Below, piece after piece: positions 17,940 through 27,784 of a stretch of 64,000 nt of DNA. The notes below the pieces were generated by a model that searched no databases, was not told the DNA's origin, and saw only the letters and a list, made by a program, of their open reading frames with translations. The stretch's first letter is position 1; the number at the start of each line of letters is the position of its first letter. The stretch is from JAHJDS01 sp964569795 (GTDB lineage: Bacteria; Desulfobacterota; Desulfarculia; Desulfarculales; JAHJDS01): positions 124,001 through 188,000 of the forward strand of contig CAZMVB010000004.1 in the NCBI GenBank assembly GCA_964569795.1, given 5' to 3'. Both the position numbers and the translations under genes were made by a program.

Positions 17940-18194
17940 ATGACCAAGATCAAGACATGGATGTGGGCCGGCGTGCTCGTGGTCCTGGCGGCGGTTCTGG
18001 CCGTGGTCAATCCGTCGTTTCTGACGGCCACCGAGCCCGGCGCCCCGCCGGCCAAACCGGCCGTCACGGCGCCCCAGCCCAAGGTCAAGAAACCTCAGCC
18101 GACGTCCACGACCCAGCCGGCCAAGAAGCCGGCCAAAAAGCAACCGTCGGCCGCCTCGCCCATTCCGCCCACTCCGCCGGACGAGGGCTGCTGA
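17940..18194 (+). CDS. Small membrane-anchored Pro/Lys-rich protein ending in Cys
   Basis: The protein has 84 residues. An N-terminal positive stretch and one hydrophobic helix (about residues 8-25) are followed by a Pro-, Lys- and Thr-rich linker and the terminus PPTPPDEGC. I do not recognise a family. It follows the split YeeE/YedE transporter by 41 bases with an AAGGAG site, so it is probably part of that operon. A periplasmic linker ending in a free Cys recalls carrier proteins that hold sulfur on a terminal cysteine arm, but that is only an analogy. A TTG at 17928 is an alternative start. Confidence 0.6.
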   Translation: MTKIKTWMWAGVLVVLAAVLAVVNPSFLTATEPGAPPAKPAVTAPQPKVKKPQPTSTTQPAKKPAKKQPSAASPIPPTPPDEGC

Positions 18195-18214
18195 TCGCCG
18201 CCCGGGAAGGCGAC

Positions 18215-18238
18215 TGACCGGGGGCCCGCCCCCGGTCA
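18215..18238. terminator. GC-rich inverted repeat between convergent genes
   Basis: A perfect palindrome with arms 18215-18225 and 18228-18238 lies between the end of the small Cys-tailed protein gene and the stop codon of the large minus-strand gene, which falls inside the right arm. No T-tract follows, so factor-independent termination is uncertain. Confidence 0.4.
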
Positions 18239-21200
18239 GGCCTTTTCGTCCAGTTCGTCCCAGTCGGCCCGGCCCTCGCGCTCCGCCTCGGCCCGGTCCA
18301 GTTCCTCGGCCCGGGCGTCGAATTTCTGGGCGACGATCCGGGCCACGTTCCGGCCCAGATAATCCCGCTCCTGGCGCAGGATGACCTTGATCTGCTCCCA
18401 CAGGCCCTCCAGGTCGGTCCGGGTGGCGGCCTCCTGGATCTGTTTGAAGAAGCCGACCACCCGCCAGTTGCGGATCCGCTCCAGATTCAGCTCCAGGGAG
18501 TCCTTGAGCAGCAGCAGTTGTTCGCCGGTCAGGCCCGCCTCCCGGGTCCGCTCCCGGGCGGCGTCGTAAACGGCCGTCAGGGTCTTGATGTTCTGGGCCC
18601 GTCTCATCTTCAGGCCGGCCTGCTGGCAGATCTGCTCGACCAGCCGGTGGCGGTGACGCTCGAAGGCCCGGGTCAAGCGGTTCTGGTGGTAGAGGGTATC
18701 GGTCGAGGTGAGCTGCAGGTCCTGGAGCGAGCGCTCGTAGAACTGGTTGAGTTCGTCCAGGTCGGTGGTCTGCTCCAGGGCGGCCAGTTGCTTGTCGATG
18801 GGCGTCGGGTCGGTCAGGGTCAGGCTCACCGCCCCGGCGTCCTTCCGATACCTCAGCCCGAAGCCGCGGGGACCGCCGACCACGGAGGCCAGGCCGTCCT
18901 CGGCGAGCAGTCTGTCAGCCGGTATCTGGGACAGGATCTGGTTGACGGCCTCGAACAGCCAGTCGATCACCCGGGCCAGGCCGCGGAAATCGACGGTGAA
19001 CTCGGCGGCTTCGTTCTCGGTCCGGTCGTCGGCCGCCCGGAGTCCCAGCAGGAGCAGCTTGATCTGGTTCTCGTAGGTCAAGAAGGAGGCGGCCTGGCCG
19101 TAGCCCAGGACCCGCAGGTTGGGTCGCCGCTGGGACAGCCGGCCGAGGATGGCCATCTGAACGGCGCGGTCCTGCCGACGGAAAGCGCGGTAGAGCAGGT
19201 GGGACTCGAAGACCTCCTTCTCGAAGGCGGCCTGGCCGACCGACCTCAGCCCCTTGCGGCGGTAGAGATACAAGAGCGGCAGGCCCAGCCGGTACAGCTC
19301 CAGGTCGGCGAAGTCCACCAGCCTCAGACCCCTCAGCCGGAGCAGCCTCTCCAGGGCCAGCACCCGCCGGCCCTGGGCCAGATTGAACTCGTCCTCGGGG
19401 GCGGGCGTCTGGTCCAGGATGTCGAAGAAGGACGGGGCCGTCTGGCCCTGTTTCTTGGCGGTGCGATAGCGGTTGACGGCCAGCAGTATCCGGGACCGCT
19501 CGGCGGCCCTTTGCCGCTCGACCGTCTCCCAGGTCAGATTTCCCCGCATGACCTCCAGGGCGCTGTCGTAGAGACGCAGGAAGCGCTCGACCAGGTACTC
19601 GGCCACCAGGGATTCGTCCCGGGCCGAGATGTCGATGACGCTCATCAGCAGGGCGGCGGTGACCAGCCCCTCGTCGCCGGTGTCGGTCAACTCGGCCAGT
19701 TGGGTCAGGCCGGCCCCGCCGAACAGGACGTGATGGAACAGGTTGTGGCTTCGGATGAGGCTGACCACGGTGTCGGCCGTGGCCGGGTCGGCGCCCAGGC
19801 GCGTCAGGACCTCGGGGTGGTTGGCCAGATACCGGCTCCCGATGACCCCGTGGTGAAAGAAGGCCTCGTCGCCCCCCAGTCCGACCCAGGCCTCGGGCCG
19901 GCGTCCCACGTCCTGGAGGACCTCGGCCAGGGTTATGGCCTGGAGCAGGGAAGGCACGGCCCGGATCCGCTCGGCCATGGCCTCGATCCGTCTCAGCTTC
20001 ATCGGCGACAGCCCGACGGCGCCCACCGAGTCGGGGCCGAAGGCCTGCCGGGCCTTGAGATTGAGCAGCTTCAGGTCCTGGAAGTCGGCCGGACGGCCCG
20101 AGATTAGGGCCTCGAACTTGCCCAGGCACCGTAGCGTCATCGGGAAATCGAAGGCCAGGCTGTCCGGGGGGGTGTCCGTGGCCGGGGCCGGGACCGGCTC
20201 GAGTTGGGGGATCAAGAATCCCAGGACCCGGGGGCACAGGACCGAGAACCGCCGGATGTCGGTGTGGACCGCGCCGGGCTCGAGCAGGCGGGGCAGGAAC
20301 ACCCGCCGCATCCTGTCGGTCAGCCGCTCCATTTCCCGCCGCCAGCCGGGGAAGATCGTCTCCCAGGAGCGGCCGGGCGAGGGGGCGTGGCGGCGGGGGG
20401 CAAAGAACAGTTGGAGGTCGGTCAGCAGCGTCTCGAGTCGGTTCAGGGCGTCGGCCGGGATGCGGTCCAGCCGAAGCGGAGACAGCCGCTTGAGCAGGGT
20501 GTCCATCTCCTTCAGTTCGGTCCCGGCGTCGATGTAGGACACGTTCATCGCCCGGGTCTCGGGATCGACGCTCAGCCGCAGGCCGGTGTGGGCCACGAAC
20601 ACGCTGCGCCCCCGGGCCAGATCGGTGTGCCAGGCCGCCAGCTTGCCCGGGGCCAGGACCTGGGGGCCCAGGCCGGCCAGATCGGCGGTCAGCTTGGCCA
20701 GCCGCTTCTGGTTGGCGGCCGGGTCGGACTGGACCAGGGAATTGAAGTTGATCGGCCTCAGCCCGGCCGCGCCGATGGCGATCCAGAGCAGGATGAACCC
20801 GAACTCGCTGCCCAGGACGGGCAGCAGATCGCCCGTGCCGTGGAACTCCCCGGACAGCAGGTGGGAGAAGAAGTAATAGTCGCCGGGATAGTCGTCCGGG
20901 TAGTAATGGTCGTGGAAGCGCCGGGCGATGTCCACCAGCTTGTGCGTCGCCTGGAGGCGGGACAGTTTCTGGGGATCGTCGTCGGACAGGACCTCGACCT
21001 GATGGGGCCCCTTGTCCATCAAGTCCATCCAGGTGTCCAGATGGTCGAACAGGTTGAACAGCTTGAGCAGGCGCCGGACGGCCACGGGGAGCACCCCGCC
21101 GGCCTGACTCATCCGGGCGTCGGCCAAAGACTTCCAGCTCAGATCCGGGTCGGCCGCCACCCGGACGGCGTCGTCGTAGAGGTTGATCATCTCGCGGACC

Positions 21201-22996
21201 TGGCCGTGGTCCAGGCTCCCGGCCCGGGCGGTGGCCTCGACGATGGACATCAGCCGATGGATCCGGAGCCGGGCGATGATCTCGTCCAGGTCCGTCCCGG
21301 CCGTCCGGTCGGTCAGGGGGGCCAGGGTTTCCTCGGGTAACTTGCCCACGGTCACCCGGGTCAGGGTGGTGTGTCCCCGGATGATCAGCAGCACCTCCCG
21401 GATCAGGGCCTCGTCCAGCCCGTACAGGGCCAGTTTGGGCAGGTGGCGGATCATGGGCACGGTCGAGGCCTCGCCGGTCCAGGGCGCCAGGTGACCGGCC
21501 AGACGCGACAGCCGGGCGCGCTGCTGAACCAGCCGCCAGACGTCGGACAGGAGGGGATGGCTCCAGGGGGCGTCCTCGATCGGCTTGCGGAAGCGGAACC
21601 ACTCCGAGCCGGTGACCTGGGCCAGGCTGTCCTGCTGGACCCGGCTCAGGATGTCCAGGACCCGGTCCAGGTACCCGAACGAGTCCACCTCGGGGCCGAC
21701 CAGGGACAGGGGACACCCGCCCAGGCCCTGGCGGTCGATCTCGGTCTGGAGCCGCCCCAGGTCCACGGGCGTCTTTCGTTTTTCGCCCCGGAAGACGATC
21801 ATCGTCTCGGGCAGGCCGCCCTCGACCTCGACCATGGCCGACCATTCCTGCCGGAGCGGTTCGGGCAGGAGCCGCCGGGCCTCGATGGTGTTGAACAGCG
21901 GCCTCAAAAACCGGTGGAGCAGGTCCCGAAAGTCGGGGCAGGCCCCCCGGCGGGGGCGCAGGTCGGCGTATTCCAGCCGGTTGATCTGGGACAGGGACAG
22001 CTCCCCGGGGGACCGGTCCTCGAGCAGCCGGCGCACGGTGTCGCTGGTCCCCGGCGGTCCGGCCAGGTAGGCCTCCAGATCGGCCTGATCCACGGTGAAG
22101 GTCCGGTTCCGGGTGAGTTGGTAGCGCCGGACCGTCCGGTAGAGGTGGGTGAAGGCCAGGAAGGCCTTGAGCTGGCGCAGGGTCTTGAACCGGACCCGCA
22201 CCTGCCGGCCCGGCCCGGCCAGGGGGCGCCTCAGAACGGCCAGGAACTCCCCGCCCTCGACCAGGCGGTCGTGGATCAGGTTCAGCAGATAAAAGACGTA
22301 ATCCTCCAGGGCCCGGCCCTGGGGCCACGCCCCGGGATTCAGCCGGGCCGCCGCGTGCCGGGCGAAATCAAAGGGGTTCCAGATCAGCACCGCCACGTCC
22401 AGCAGCGGCCCGGTGTCCTGGAGGGACTCCAGGGAGTCCAGGGCGACCAGCTTGAAGTCCGGGAACCGGCCGATCAACTCGGCCGCCAGCAGGTCCCCCT
22501 CGGGGGCGATCAGGCCCAGGGTCAAATGCTCGGTCAGGCGCCGGGCCAGGATGTCCCGGAGGTAGTTTTCCACCTGATGGGCCCGGAACTGGACGTCGGC
22601 CAGGGTCCGGGCCACCACCTGGTGGGGAATGAGGTAGTACCGCTGTCCGGTCCGGGCGTAGCGGGTCAACAGCCCCAGGGATTTGAGGATCTCGTTGAGC
22701 CGGCGCCAGTGGCGGGAGGCCTCGGCCGGGTCGAGGTAGTCGATGCCCTCGAAGGCCTCCTGGAGGGAGGGCTGGACCATGGTCTCGTAGATCCCCAGGC
22801 CGTAGGCGTTGCCTCCGGACGGGGTGGGCAGGAAGTCGGGGTGATTGAAGGCGGCGAAGGTCCCGACCAGGACGTCGGCCGGATCGATGCCCAGTTCGTC
22901 GAACTGGTGGGGCGGGATGAGGTCGTAAGTCCCTCCCGTCAGGGGCCGCCCGGCAGTAGCTCCGGGTTCCGGTTCGGTCGGTGGCCTGGGGGCCAT
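18236..22996 (-). CDS. Very large cytoplasmic protein of unknown function with an HD-like domain
   Basis: The 1586-residue protein has no signal peptide or membrane helix. Residues about 110-290 look like a winged-helix part followed by a degenerate Rossmann/methyltransferase-like fold (LLAAELIGRFPDFKLVALDSLESL) that lacks a glycine-rich SAM motif. Around residues 1040-1180 is an HD-like helical region: AEVLQDVGRR, FFHHGVIGSRYLANHPEVL, LIRSHNLFHHVLFG and LMSVIDISARDES. In it the usual His-Asp pair appears as Gln-Asp while other His and Asp positions remain. The C-terminus is helical and charged, probably coiled coil. I do not recognise a named family. The start ATG at 22996 is the first in frame. 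It is monocistronic. Confidence 0.75.
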   Translation of the reverse strand: MAPRPPTEPEPGATAGRPLTGGTYDLIPPHQFDELGIDPADVLVGTFAAFNHPDFLPTPSGGNAYGLGIYETMVQPSLQEAFEGIDYLDPAEASRHWRRLNEILKSLGLLTRYARTGQRYYLIPHQVVARTLADVQFRAHQVENYLRDILARRLTEHLTLGLIAPEGDLLAAELIGRFPDFKLVALDSLESLQDTGPLLDVAVLIWNPFDFARHAAARLNPGAWPQGRALEDYVFYLLNLIHDRLVEGGEFLAVLRRPLAGPGRQVRVRFKTLRQLKAFLAFTHLYRTVRRYQLTRNRTFTVDQADLEAYLAGPPGTSDTVRRLLEDRSPGELSLSQINRLEYADLRPRRGACPDFRDLLHRFLRPLFNTIEARRLLPEPLRQEWSAMVEVEGGLPETMIVFRGEKRKTPVDLGRLQTEIDRQGLGGCPLSLVGPEVDSFGYLDRVLDILSRVQQDSLAQVTGSEWFRFRKPIEDAPWSHPLLSDVWRLVQQRARLSRLAGHLAPWTGEASTVPMIRHLPKLALYGLDEALIREVLLIIRGHTTLTRVTVGKLPEETLAPLTDRTAGTDLDEIIARLRIHRLMSIVEATARAGSLDHGQVREMINLYDDAVRVAADPDLSWKSLADARMSQAGGVLPVAVRRLLKLFNLFDHLDTWMDLMDKGPHQVEVLSDDDPQKLSRLQATHKLVDIARRFHDHYYPDDYPGDYYFFSHLLSGEFHGTGDLLPVLGSEFGFILLWIAIGAAGLRPINFNSLVQSDPAANQKRLAKLTADLAGLGPQVLAPGKLAAWHTDLARGRSVFVAHTGLRLSVDPETRAMNVSYIDAGTELKEMDTLLKRLSPLRLDRIPADALNRLETLLTDLQLFFAPRRHAPSPGRSWETIFPGWRREMERLTDRMRRVFLPRLLEPGAVHTDIRRFSVLCPRVLGFLIPQLEPVPAPATDTPPDSLAFDFPMTLRCLGKFEALISGRPADFQDLKLLNLKARQAFGPDSVGAVGLSPMKLRRIEAMAERIRAVPSLLQAITLAEVLQDVGRRPEAWVGLGGDEAFFHHGVIGSRYLANHPEVLTRLGADPATADTVVSLIRSHNLFHHVLFGGAGLTQLAELTDTGDEGLVTAALLMSVIDISARDESLVAEYLVERFLRLYDSALEVMRGNLTWETVERQRAAERSRILLAVNRYRTAKKQGQTAPSFFDILDQTPAPEDEFNLAQGRRVLALERLLRLRGLRLVDFADLELYRLGLPLLYLYRRKGLRSVGQAAFEKEVFESHLLYRAFRRQDRAVQMAILGRLSQRRPNLRVLGYGQAASFLTYENQIKLLLLGLRAADDRTENEAAEFTVDFRGLARVIDWLFEAVNQILSQIPADRLLAEDGLASVVGGPRGFGLRYRKDAGAVSLTLTDPTPIDKQLAALEQTTDLDELNQFYERSLQDLQLTSTDTLYHQNRLTRAFERHRHRLVEQICQQAGLKMRRAQNIKTLTAVYDAARERTREAGLTGEQLLLLKDSLELNLERIRNWRVVGFFKQIQEAATRTDLEGLWEQIKVILRQERDYLGRNVARIVAQKFDARAEELDRAEAEREGRADWDELDEKA

Positions 22997-23378
22997 GATT
23001 CACCCATTCCGGTCCCGGGGCGCGGTCCAGGCCCCCCCCGGGACCGAAGTCGTTGCCCTTCCCACCCAGTTAATTTCTGACTTTGTTCACATTTTCCAAG
23101 ACTTGTCAAGAATGAAGCCATGGTCGGCCGAAATTCAGACGACCGGTCCCTTCTTCAAGCCGGGAAGCTTATCGAGCAGCCGACCCGAGGTAGTAGCGCC
23201 GATCGGGAGTGGCGATTAAATCCGGTGAAGTTGCAACCTAATTGGTATTGCTTTTTCCGATAGACGTTTCCCTGTCGGTCGCTATCGGTCCTTGGTCCAA
23301 ATCTTGAAAGAGGCAGATCAGATTGGACGGGAAACGGTTTCAACATCGGCCAGCCAAAATTTTCAGGACGTGACGCTC
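22997..23378. other. Divergent intergenic region, 382 bases
   Basis: It separates the large minus-strand gene from the plus-strand transposase-like gene and is markedly less GC-rich than its surroundings, which suits promoters in both directions. On the minus strand a TTGACA (23109-23104) could be a -35 box for the large gene, but no good -10 is seen at the right distance. A plus-strand frame extends back to a TTG at 23292 without features. No inverted repeat matching the downstream flank of the transposase gene was found by eye. Confidence 0.4.
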
Positions 23379-24137
23379 ATGCCTGGGATTCATGGTGGGA
23401 CAAGCAAGCAGATCAGCCCCGGGACGCGACGCGCGGCAACCCTTGACCAGGGTATCGGCTCCTCTCGGCCCGGCGAAGTGGAACGTCGCTGCCCGCGTTG
23501 CGGGGGGACCAATTTCTATGGTCTGGCCGACGGACGCCTCAAGTGCCAGGCCTGCCGGGCCAGGTTCACGCCGCACAAACGCCCGGAGCATCTGGAGCGC
23601 CAGATCCGGACCGAGCTGACCTCCCTGTTCTGGCGGATGGTGCCCGCCACCCGGGCCGCGGTCCGGGTGGGCCTGAACCGCAAGACGGTTCAGCGCCACT
23701 ATCGCCTGTTGCGCCAGGGCCTGGCCGCCCTGGCGGAAAGCCTGGGGCAGACCCCGGGTGCGGACTGGCGGGTGGCGGGTTATTTCTACGGACGCTGGCC
23801 CGCCCAGGCCAAGGGCATCCGGGGCGATATCCCCCTGTTCGGATTGGCACGGCGGTCGGGGTTGGTGCTGGTCATGGTGGTGCCCGCCCAGCAGGACTAC
23901 CGCGGCCTGGAAATCGACTCGGTCCACTGCGTGGCCACCGCCGGCCGGGCCGACGACCGGGAAACGGCCGAGGCCTTCTGGAGTTTCTCCCGTTCCCGCC
24001 TGGGCCGGTACCAGGGCGGGTGGAAGGTCAATTTCCCCCTGTTCCTGCACGAGATGGCCTTCCGGTTCAACTGTCGCGCCCGTATTGACCCGCCTGAAGC
24101 GCTTTTTAACCTGCTGCCACAGGACCCTGATGAATGA
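23379..24137 (+). CDS. IS1595-like transposase, probably catalytically inactive
   Basis: The 252-residue protein has an N-terminal zinc ribbon (Cys38, Cys41, Cys56, Cys59 with the DGRLKCQAC pattern), a helix-turn-helix-like segment (RAAVRVGLNRKTVQRHYR) and a C-terminal block AEAFWSFSRSRLGRYQGGW...FLHEMAFRFN, the Glu-containing end of IS1595-type transposases. The first catalytic block, normally Asp-Glu-x-Tyr-Phe-Gly, reads VAGYFYGRW, so the Asp is missing, and the region with the second Asp is shortened. ATG 23379 is chosen because an AGGA site lies about ten bases before it and the zinc ribbon follows normally. It may be a decayed element or a protein kept for DNA binding. Confidence 0.65.
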   Translation: MPGIHGGTSKQISPGTRRAATLDQGIGSSRPGEVERRCPRCGGTNFYGLADGRLKCQACRARFTPHKRPEHLERQIRTELTSLFWRMVPATRAAVRVGLNRKTVQRHYRLLRQGLAALAESLGQTPGADWRVAGYFYGRWPAQAKGIRGDIPLFGLARRSGLVLVMVVPAQQDYRGLEIDSVHCVATAGRADDRETAEAFWSFSRSRLGRYQGGWKVNFPLFLHEMAFRFNCRARIDPPEALFNLLPQDPDE

Positions 24138-24332
24138 TCCGGACGGGTTGATCCGGTCCGGCTCGCTGGTCTGTCACCATAGTCAGGGTCTCATGATCAG
24201 GATCGCCGCGGCGGTCGCCGGAAAAATTTTCCTTCATAAACGGCCCCGGAGTAAATATTGCCAGGTCAATTAAGGGGGATTGTCATCACCGCAGTTACCC
24301 CCTCGGGTCCCCCCAGCCGTCCCGCCTTATCT

Positions 24333-24348
24333 TGGCATTTTGATTGCC
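24333..24348 (+). promoter_or_regulatory. Sigma-54-type promoter for the EF-hand gene
   Basis: TGGCAT, five bases, then TTGCC gives the GG (24334-24335) and GC (24346-24347) with exactly ten bases between them, as in the -24/-12 elements read by RpoN. It lies about 155 bases upstream of the EF-hand ATG in a 364-base gap that holds no gene. Another palindrome, GGAAAAATTTTCC at 24220-24232, lies about 110 bases upstream and could bind an activator. Confidence 0.6.
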
Positions 24349-24501
24349 TTATTTCACCGGCCGTGGACTCACAGGCCTCCATCGGGAACCGGATCAGGCG
24401 TCAGACCATTTATCCGGACCAATAAACCGCAAACGATTGGATCGGAGGCGCCTATGGATTGACCCCGGGTAAGAGAAGCCGTCAACAAGGAGGACAAGGA
24501 A

Positions 24502-25137
24502 ATGAATGTCTCAGGAATCGGTGGGTTCGCCGGCAGCGCATCGGCCATGGGCCTGTGCCGCCCGCCGGGCCCGCGCCCGACCGATCAGGAGATGCTGGGC
24601 AAGATCTCCGACTTCCTGACCAGCCTGGACACCGATGGGAACGGCTCGGTCAGCCTGGCGGAAAGCGGTGTTTCCCAGGCCAGCTTTTCCGCAATCGACA
24701 CCGACGGCAACGGTGAGATCACGGCCGAGGAGTTGTGGGCCTATCTGAAGGCCCATCACCCGCCGCACCCGTCTCTGGCGGGTCTGGTAGGGGGCGACGC
24801 CTCCAATTCGCAGTCCGCCGGAGCTGCGGCGGCCTCGGGCAACGGGTCGGTCAACCCGGAGGAAGGTGGCCTGACCCAGGCCGATTTCTCCGCAATGGAC
24901 ACCAACAAGGACGGGGTAGTCTCGCTGGAAGAGTTGGTGGCCTACCTGCAGGCCCATCGCCCGCCGTCTTCACAACCGGGTACGGAAACGAATGACGCCC
25001 CGGACACCGGGGCCTTGATTTTCACCCGGCAACAGGCCATCCAGGCCTACTCCGGGAAGAGAAACGAACTGGTGACGAGCCTGTTCCAGTACCTCCATAA
25101 CGAGGCGCAGAAAAACGGGCTCGACGTCACCGTCTGA
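24502..25137 (+). CDS. Calcium-binding EF-hand protein
   Basis: The 211-residue protein has canonical 12-residue EF-hand loops at residues 43-54 (DTDGNGSVSLAE), 66-77 (DTDGNGEITAEE) and 133-144 (DTNKDGVVSLEE), plus a degenerate one around 112-121 (SGNGSVNPEE). The paired arrangement 1-2 and 3-4 fits a calmodulin-like fold with a Gly/Ala/Ser-rich linker. The C-terminal 50 residues are helical. No standard signal peptide is visible, though the N-terminus is Gly/Ser/Ala-rich, so export by another route is possible. A GGAGG ribosome site precedes ATG 24502. Transcription probably starts from the sigma-54 element upstream and ends at a strong terminator just after the stop. Confidence 0.88.
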   Translation: MNVSGIGGFAGSASAMGLCRPPGPRPTDQEMLGKISDFLTSLDTDGNGSVSLAESGVSQASFSAIDTDGNGEITAEELWAYLKAHHPPHPSLAGLVGGDASNSQSAGAAAASGNGSVNPEEGGLTQADFSAMDTNKDGVVSLEELVAYLQAHRPPSSQPGTETNDAPDTGALIFTRQQAIQAYSGKRNELVTSLFQYLHNEAQKNGLDVTV

Positions 25138-25142
25138 CCCGG

Positions 25143-25196
25143 GTCGGACGGAGGGGGGCGACCACCCGCTGGGGCCCCCCTCCGCTCCGACTTTTT
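25143..25196 (+). terminator. Intrinsic terminator after the EF-hand gene
   Basis: A long stem pairs 25143-25148 with 25186-25191 and 25149-25159 with 25174-25184 (one bulged base), followed by TTTTT at 25192-25196. It begins six bases after the EF-hand stop and lies next to the convergent trpA stop. Confidence 0.85.
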
Positions 25197-25988
25197 ATCT
25201 GATCAATCCCTGCCGTATTTGCCGGCTCAGGTCCCGGATGCGGCCGAGCCCATCGGCCAATGGATCCCCGGTCAATAACGGTTTCATCAGGGCGCTGCCG
25301 ACCACCACCCCGTCGGCCACCGCGGCCAGCCGCCGGGCCTGGTCGGCCCGGGCCACGCCGAAGCCCACGGCCACGGGCAGCGCCATGGCCTGCCGCACCC
25401 GGTCGATGGCCGCCAGCCGGGACCCATCCAGGCTCAGGTCCGACCCGGTGACCCCGTCCAGGGAGACGTAATAGAGGAACCCGCTGCAGACCTCCCTGAT
25501 TCGAGCCAGCCGGTCCTCGGGGGTGCCAGGCGAACACATGAAGATGGTGTCCAGCCCATGCTTCCGGGCGACGGCCAGCCAGTCCTCCGCCTCCTCGGGC
25601 GGCAGGTCGGGCACGATCACGCCGGCCACGCCGCTGGCCGCGGCCCGGGCGGCGAACAGTTCCGGGCCCATCTGGAGGACGGGATTGTAGTAGGTCATGA
25701 CCACCACCGGCGCCGTGAGCGTTGGCGCGGCCTGGCCGATCAATTCCAGGACGCCCTGGGGGGTGGCCCCGGCCGCCAGGGCCCGGTGGCTGGTGGCCTG
25801 GATGATCGGGCCGTCGGCCAGGGGATCGGAAAAGGGGATCCCGACCTCGATCACGTCCGCGCCGGATTCGTCCAGGGCGGCCATGACCGTAAGACAGGCC
25901 TCGGGGTCGGGGAAACCGCCGGTGACATAGGGCACGTATCCGCACCGGCCCTGACGCCGGGCCTCTTCGAAGCGGCGTCCGATGACAC

Positions 25989-25992
<4 letters not shown>
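25195..25992 (-). CDS. trpA: Tryptophan synthase alpha subunit
   Basis: The 265-residue TIM-barrel subunit cleaves indole-3-glycerol phosphate to indole and glyceraldehyde 3-phosphate and passes indole to TrpB. Visible motifs are YVTGGFPDPEACL near the N-terminus and DVIEVGIPFSDPLADGPIIQ, which carries the catalytic Glu and Asp; GVAGVIVPDLPPEEAEDW and the phosphate-binding GFGVARADQARRL follow. It overlaps trpB by four bases and is the last gene of the trpDCFBA operon, ending against the EF-hand terminator. Confidence 0.97.
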
Positions 25993-27218
<1,226 letters not shown>

Positions 27219-27784
27219 GATCTTTTTTCCCCCGAAAGATTTCGACGCCCGAGGAAACGTCCACGGCGTCGGGTTGGACCAGGTCAATGGCCCGGGTCAC
27301 GTTGTCCGGGTTCAGTCCGCCGGCCAGAATGACCGGCCGCTTCCGGGACACCTCCCGGGCCAGGTTCCAGTCAAAGGTCTGGCCGGTGCCGCCCGCGGCC
27401 TGGGCCGAAAATGTGTCCAGAAGCAGCAGGCAGCCGGGATAAGATTCGGTCGCCGGCGGCCGGCCGTCGCCCACGCCCACGGCCTTGATCACCCGGCGGC
27501 CGAAGGCCTGGGCCTGGGCCTCGGTCTCTTGGCCGTGAAGCTGGATCAGGTCCAGGCCGCAGTGGCCCATGATCTGAAGCACCACGTGCCGGGGCTGATC
27601 GACGAAGACGCCGACCGTGGTCACCAGGGGCGGCAGCCGGCGGACGATCTGGCGCACCGCCTCCGGCTCGACCCGGCGGGGCGATTCGGCGAACACGAAC
27701 CCCAGGGCGTCCGCCCCCAGCCGGGCCGCGGCCAGGGCGTCCTCGAGGTTGGTCAGGCCGCAGATCTTCACCCTGACCATCGTT

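Noticed and set aside
18915..22328. 1137-codon frame on the minus strand inside the large HD-like gene
   Set aside because: Very Pro/Arg/Gly-rich and without structure; it is a frame shadow of the 1586-residue protein.
23160..24260. Complete IS1595 insertion sequence
   Set aside because: No matching terminal inverted repeats or target duplication could be seen on either side.
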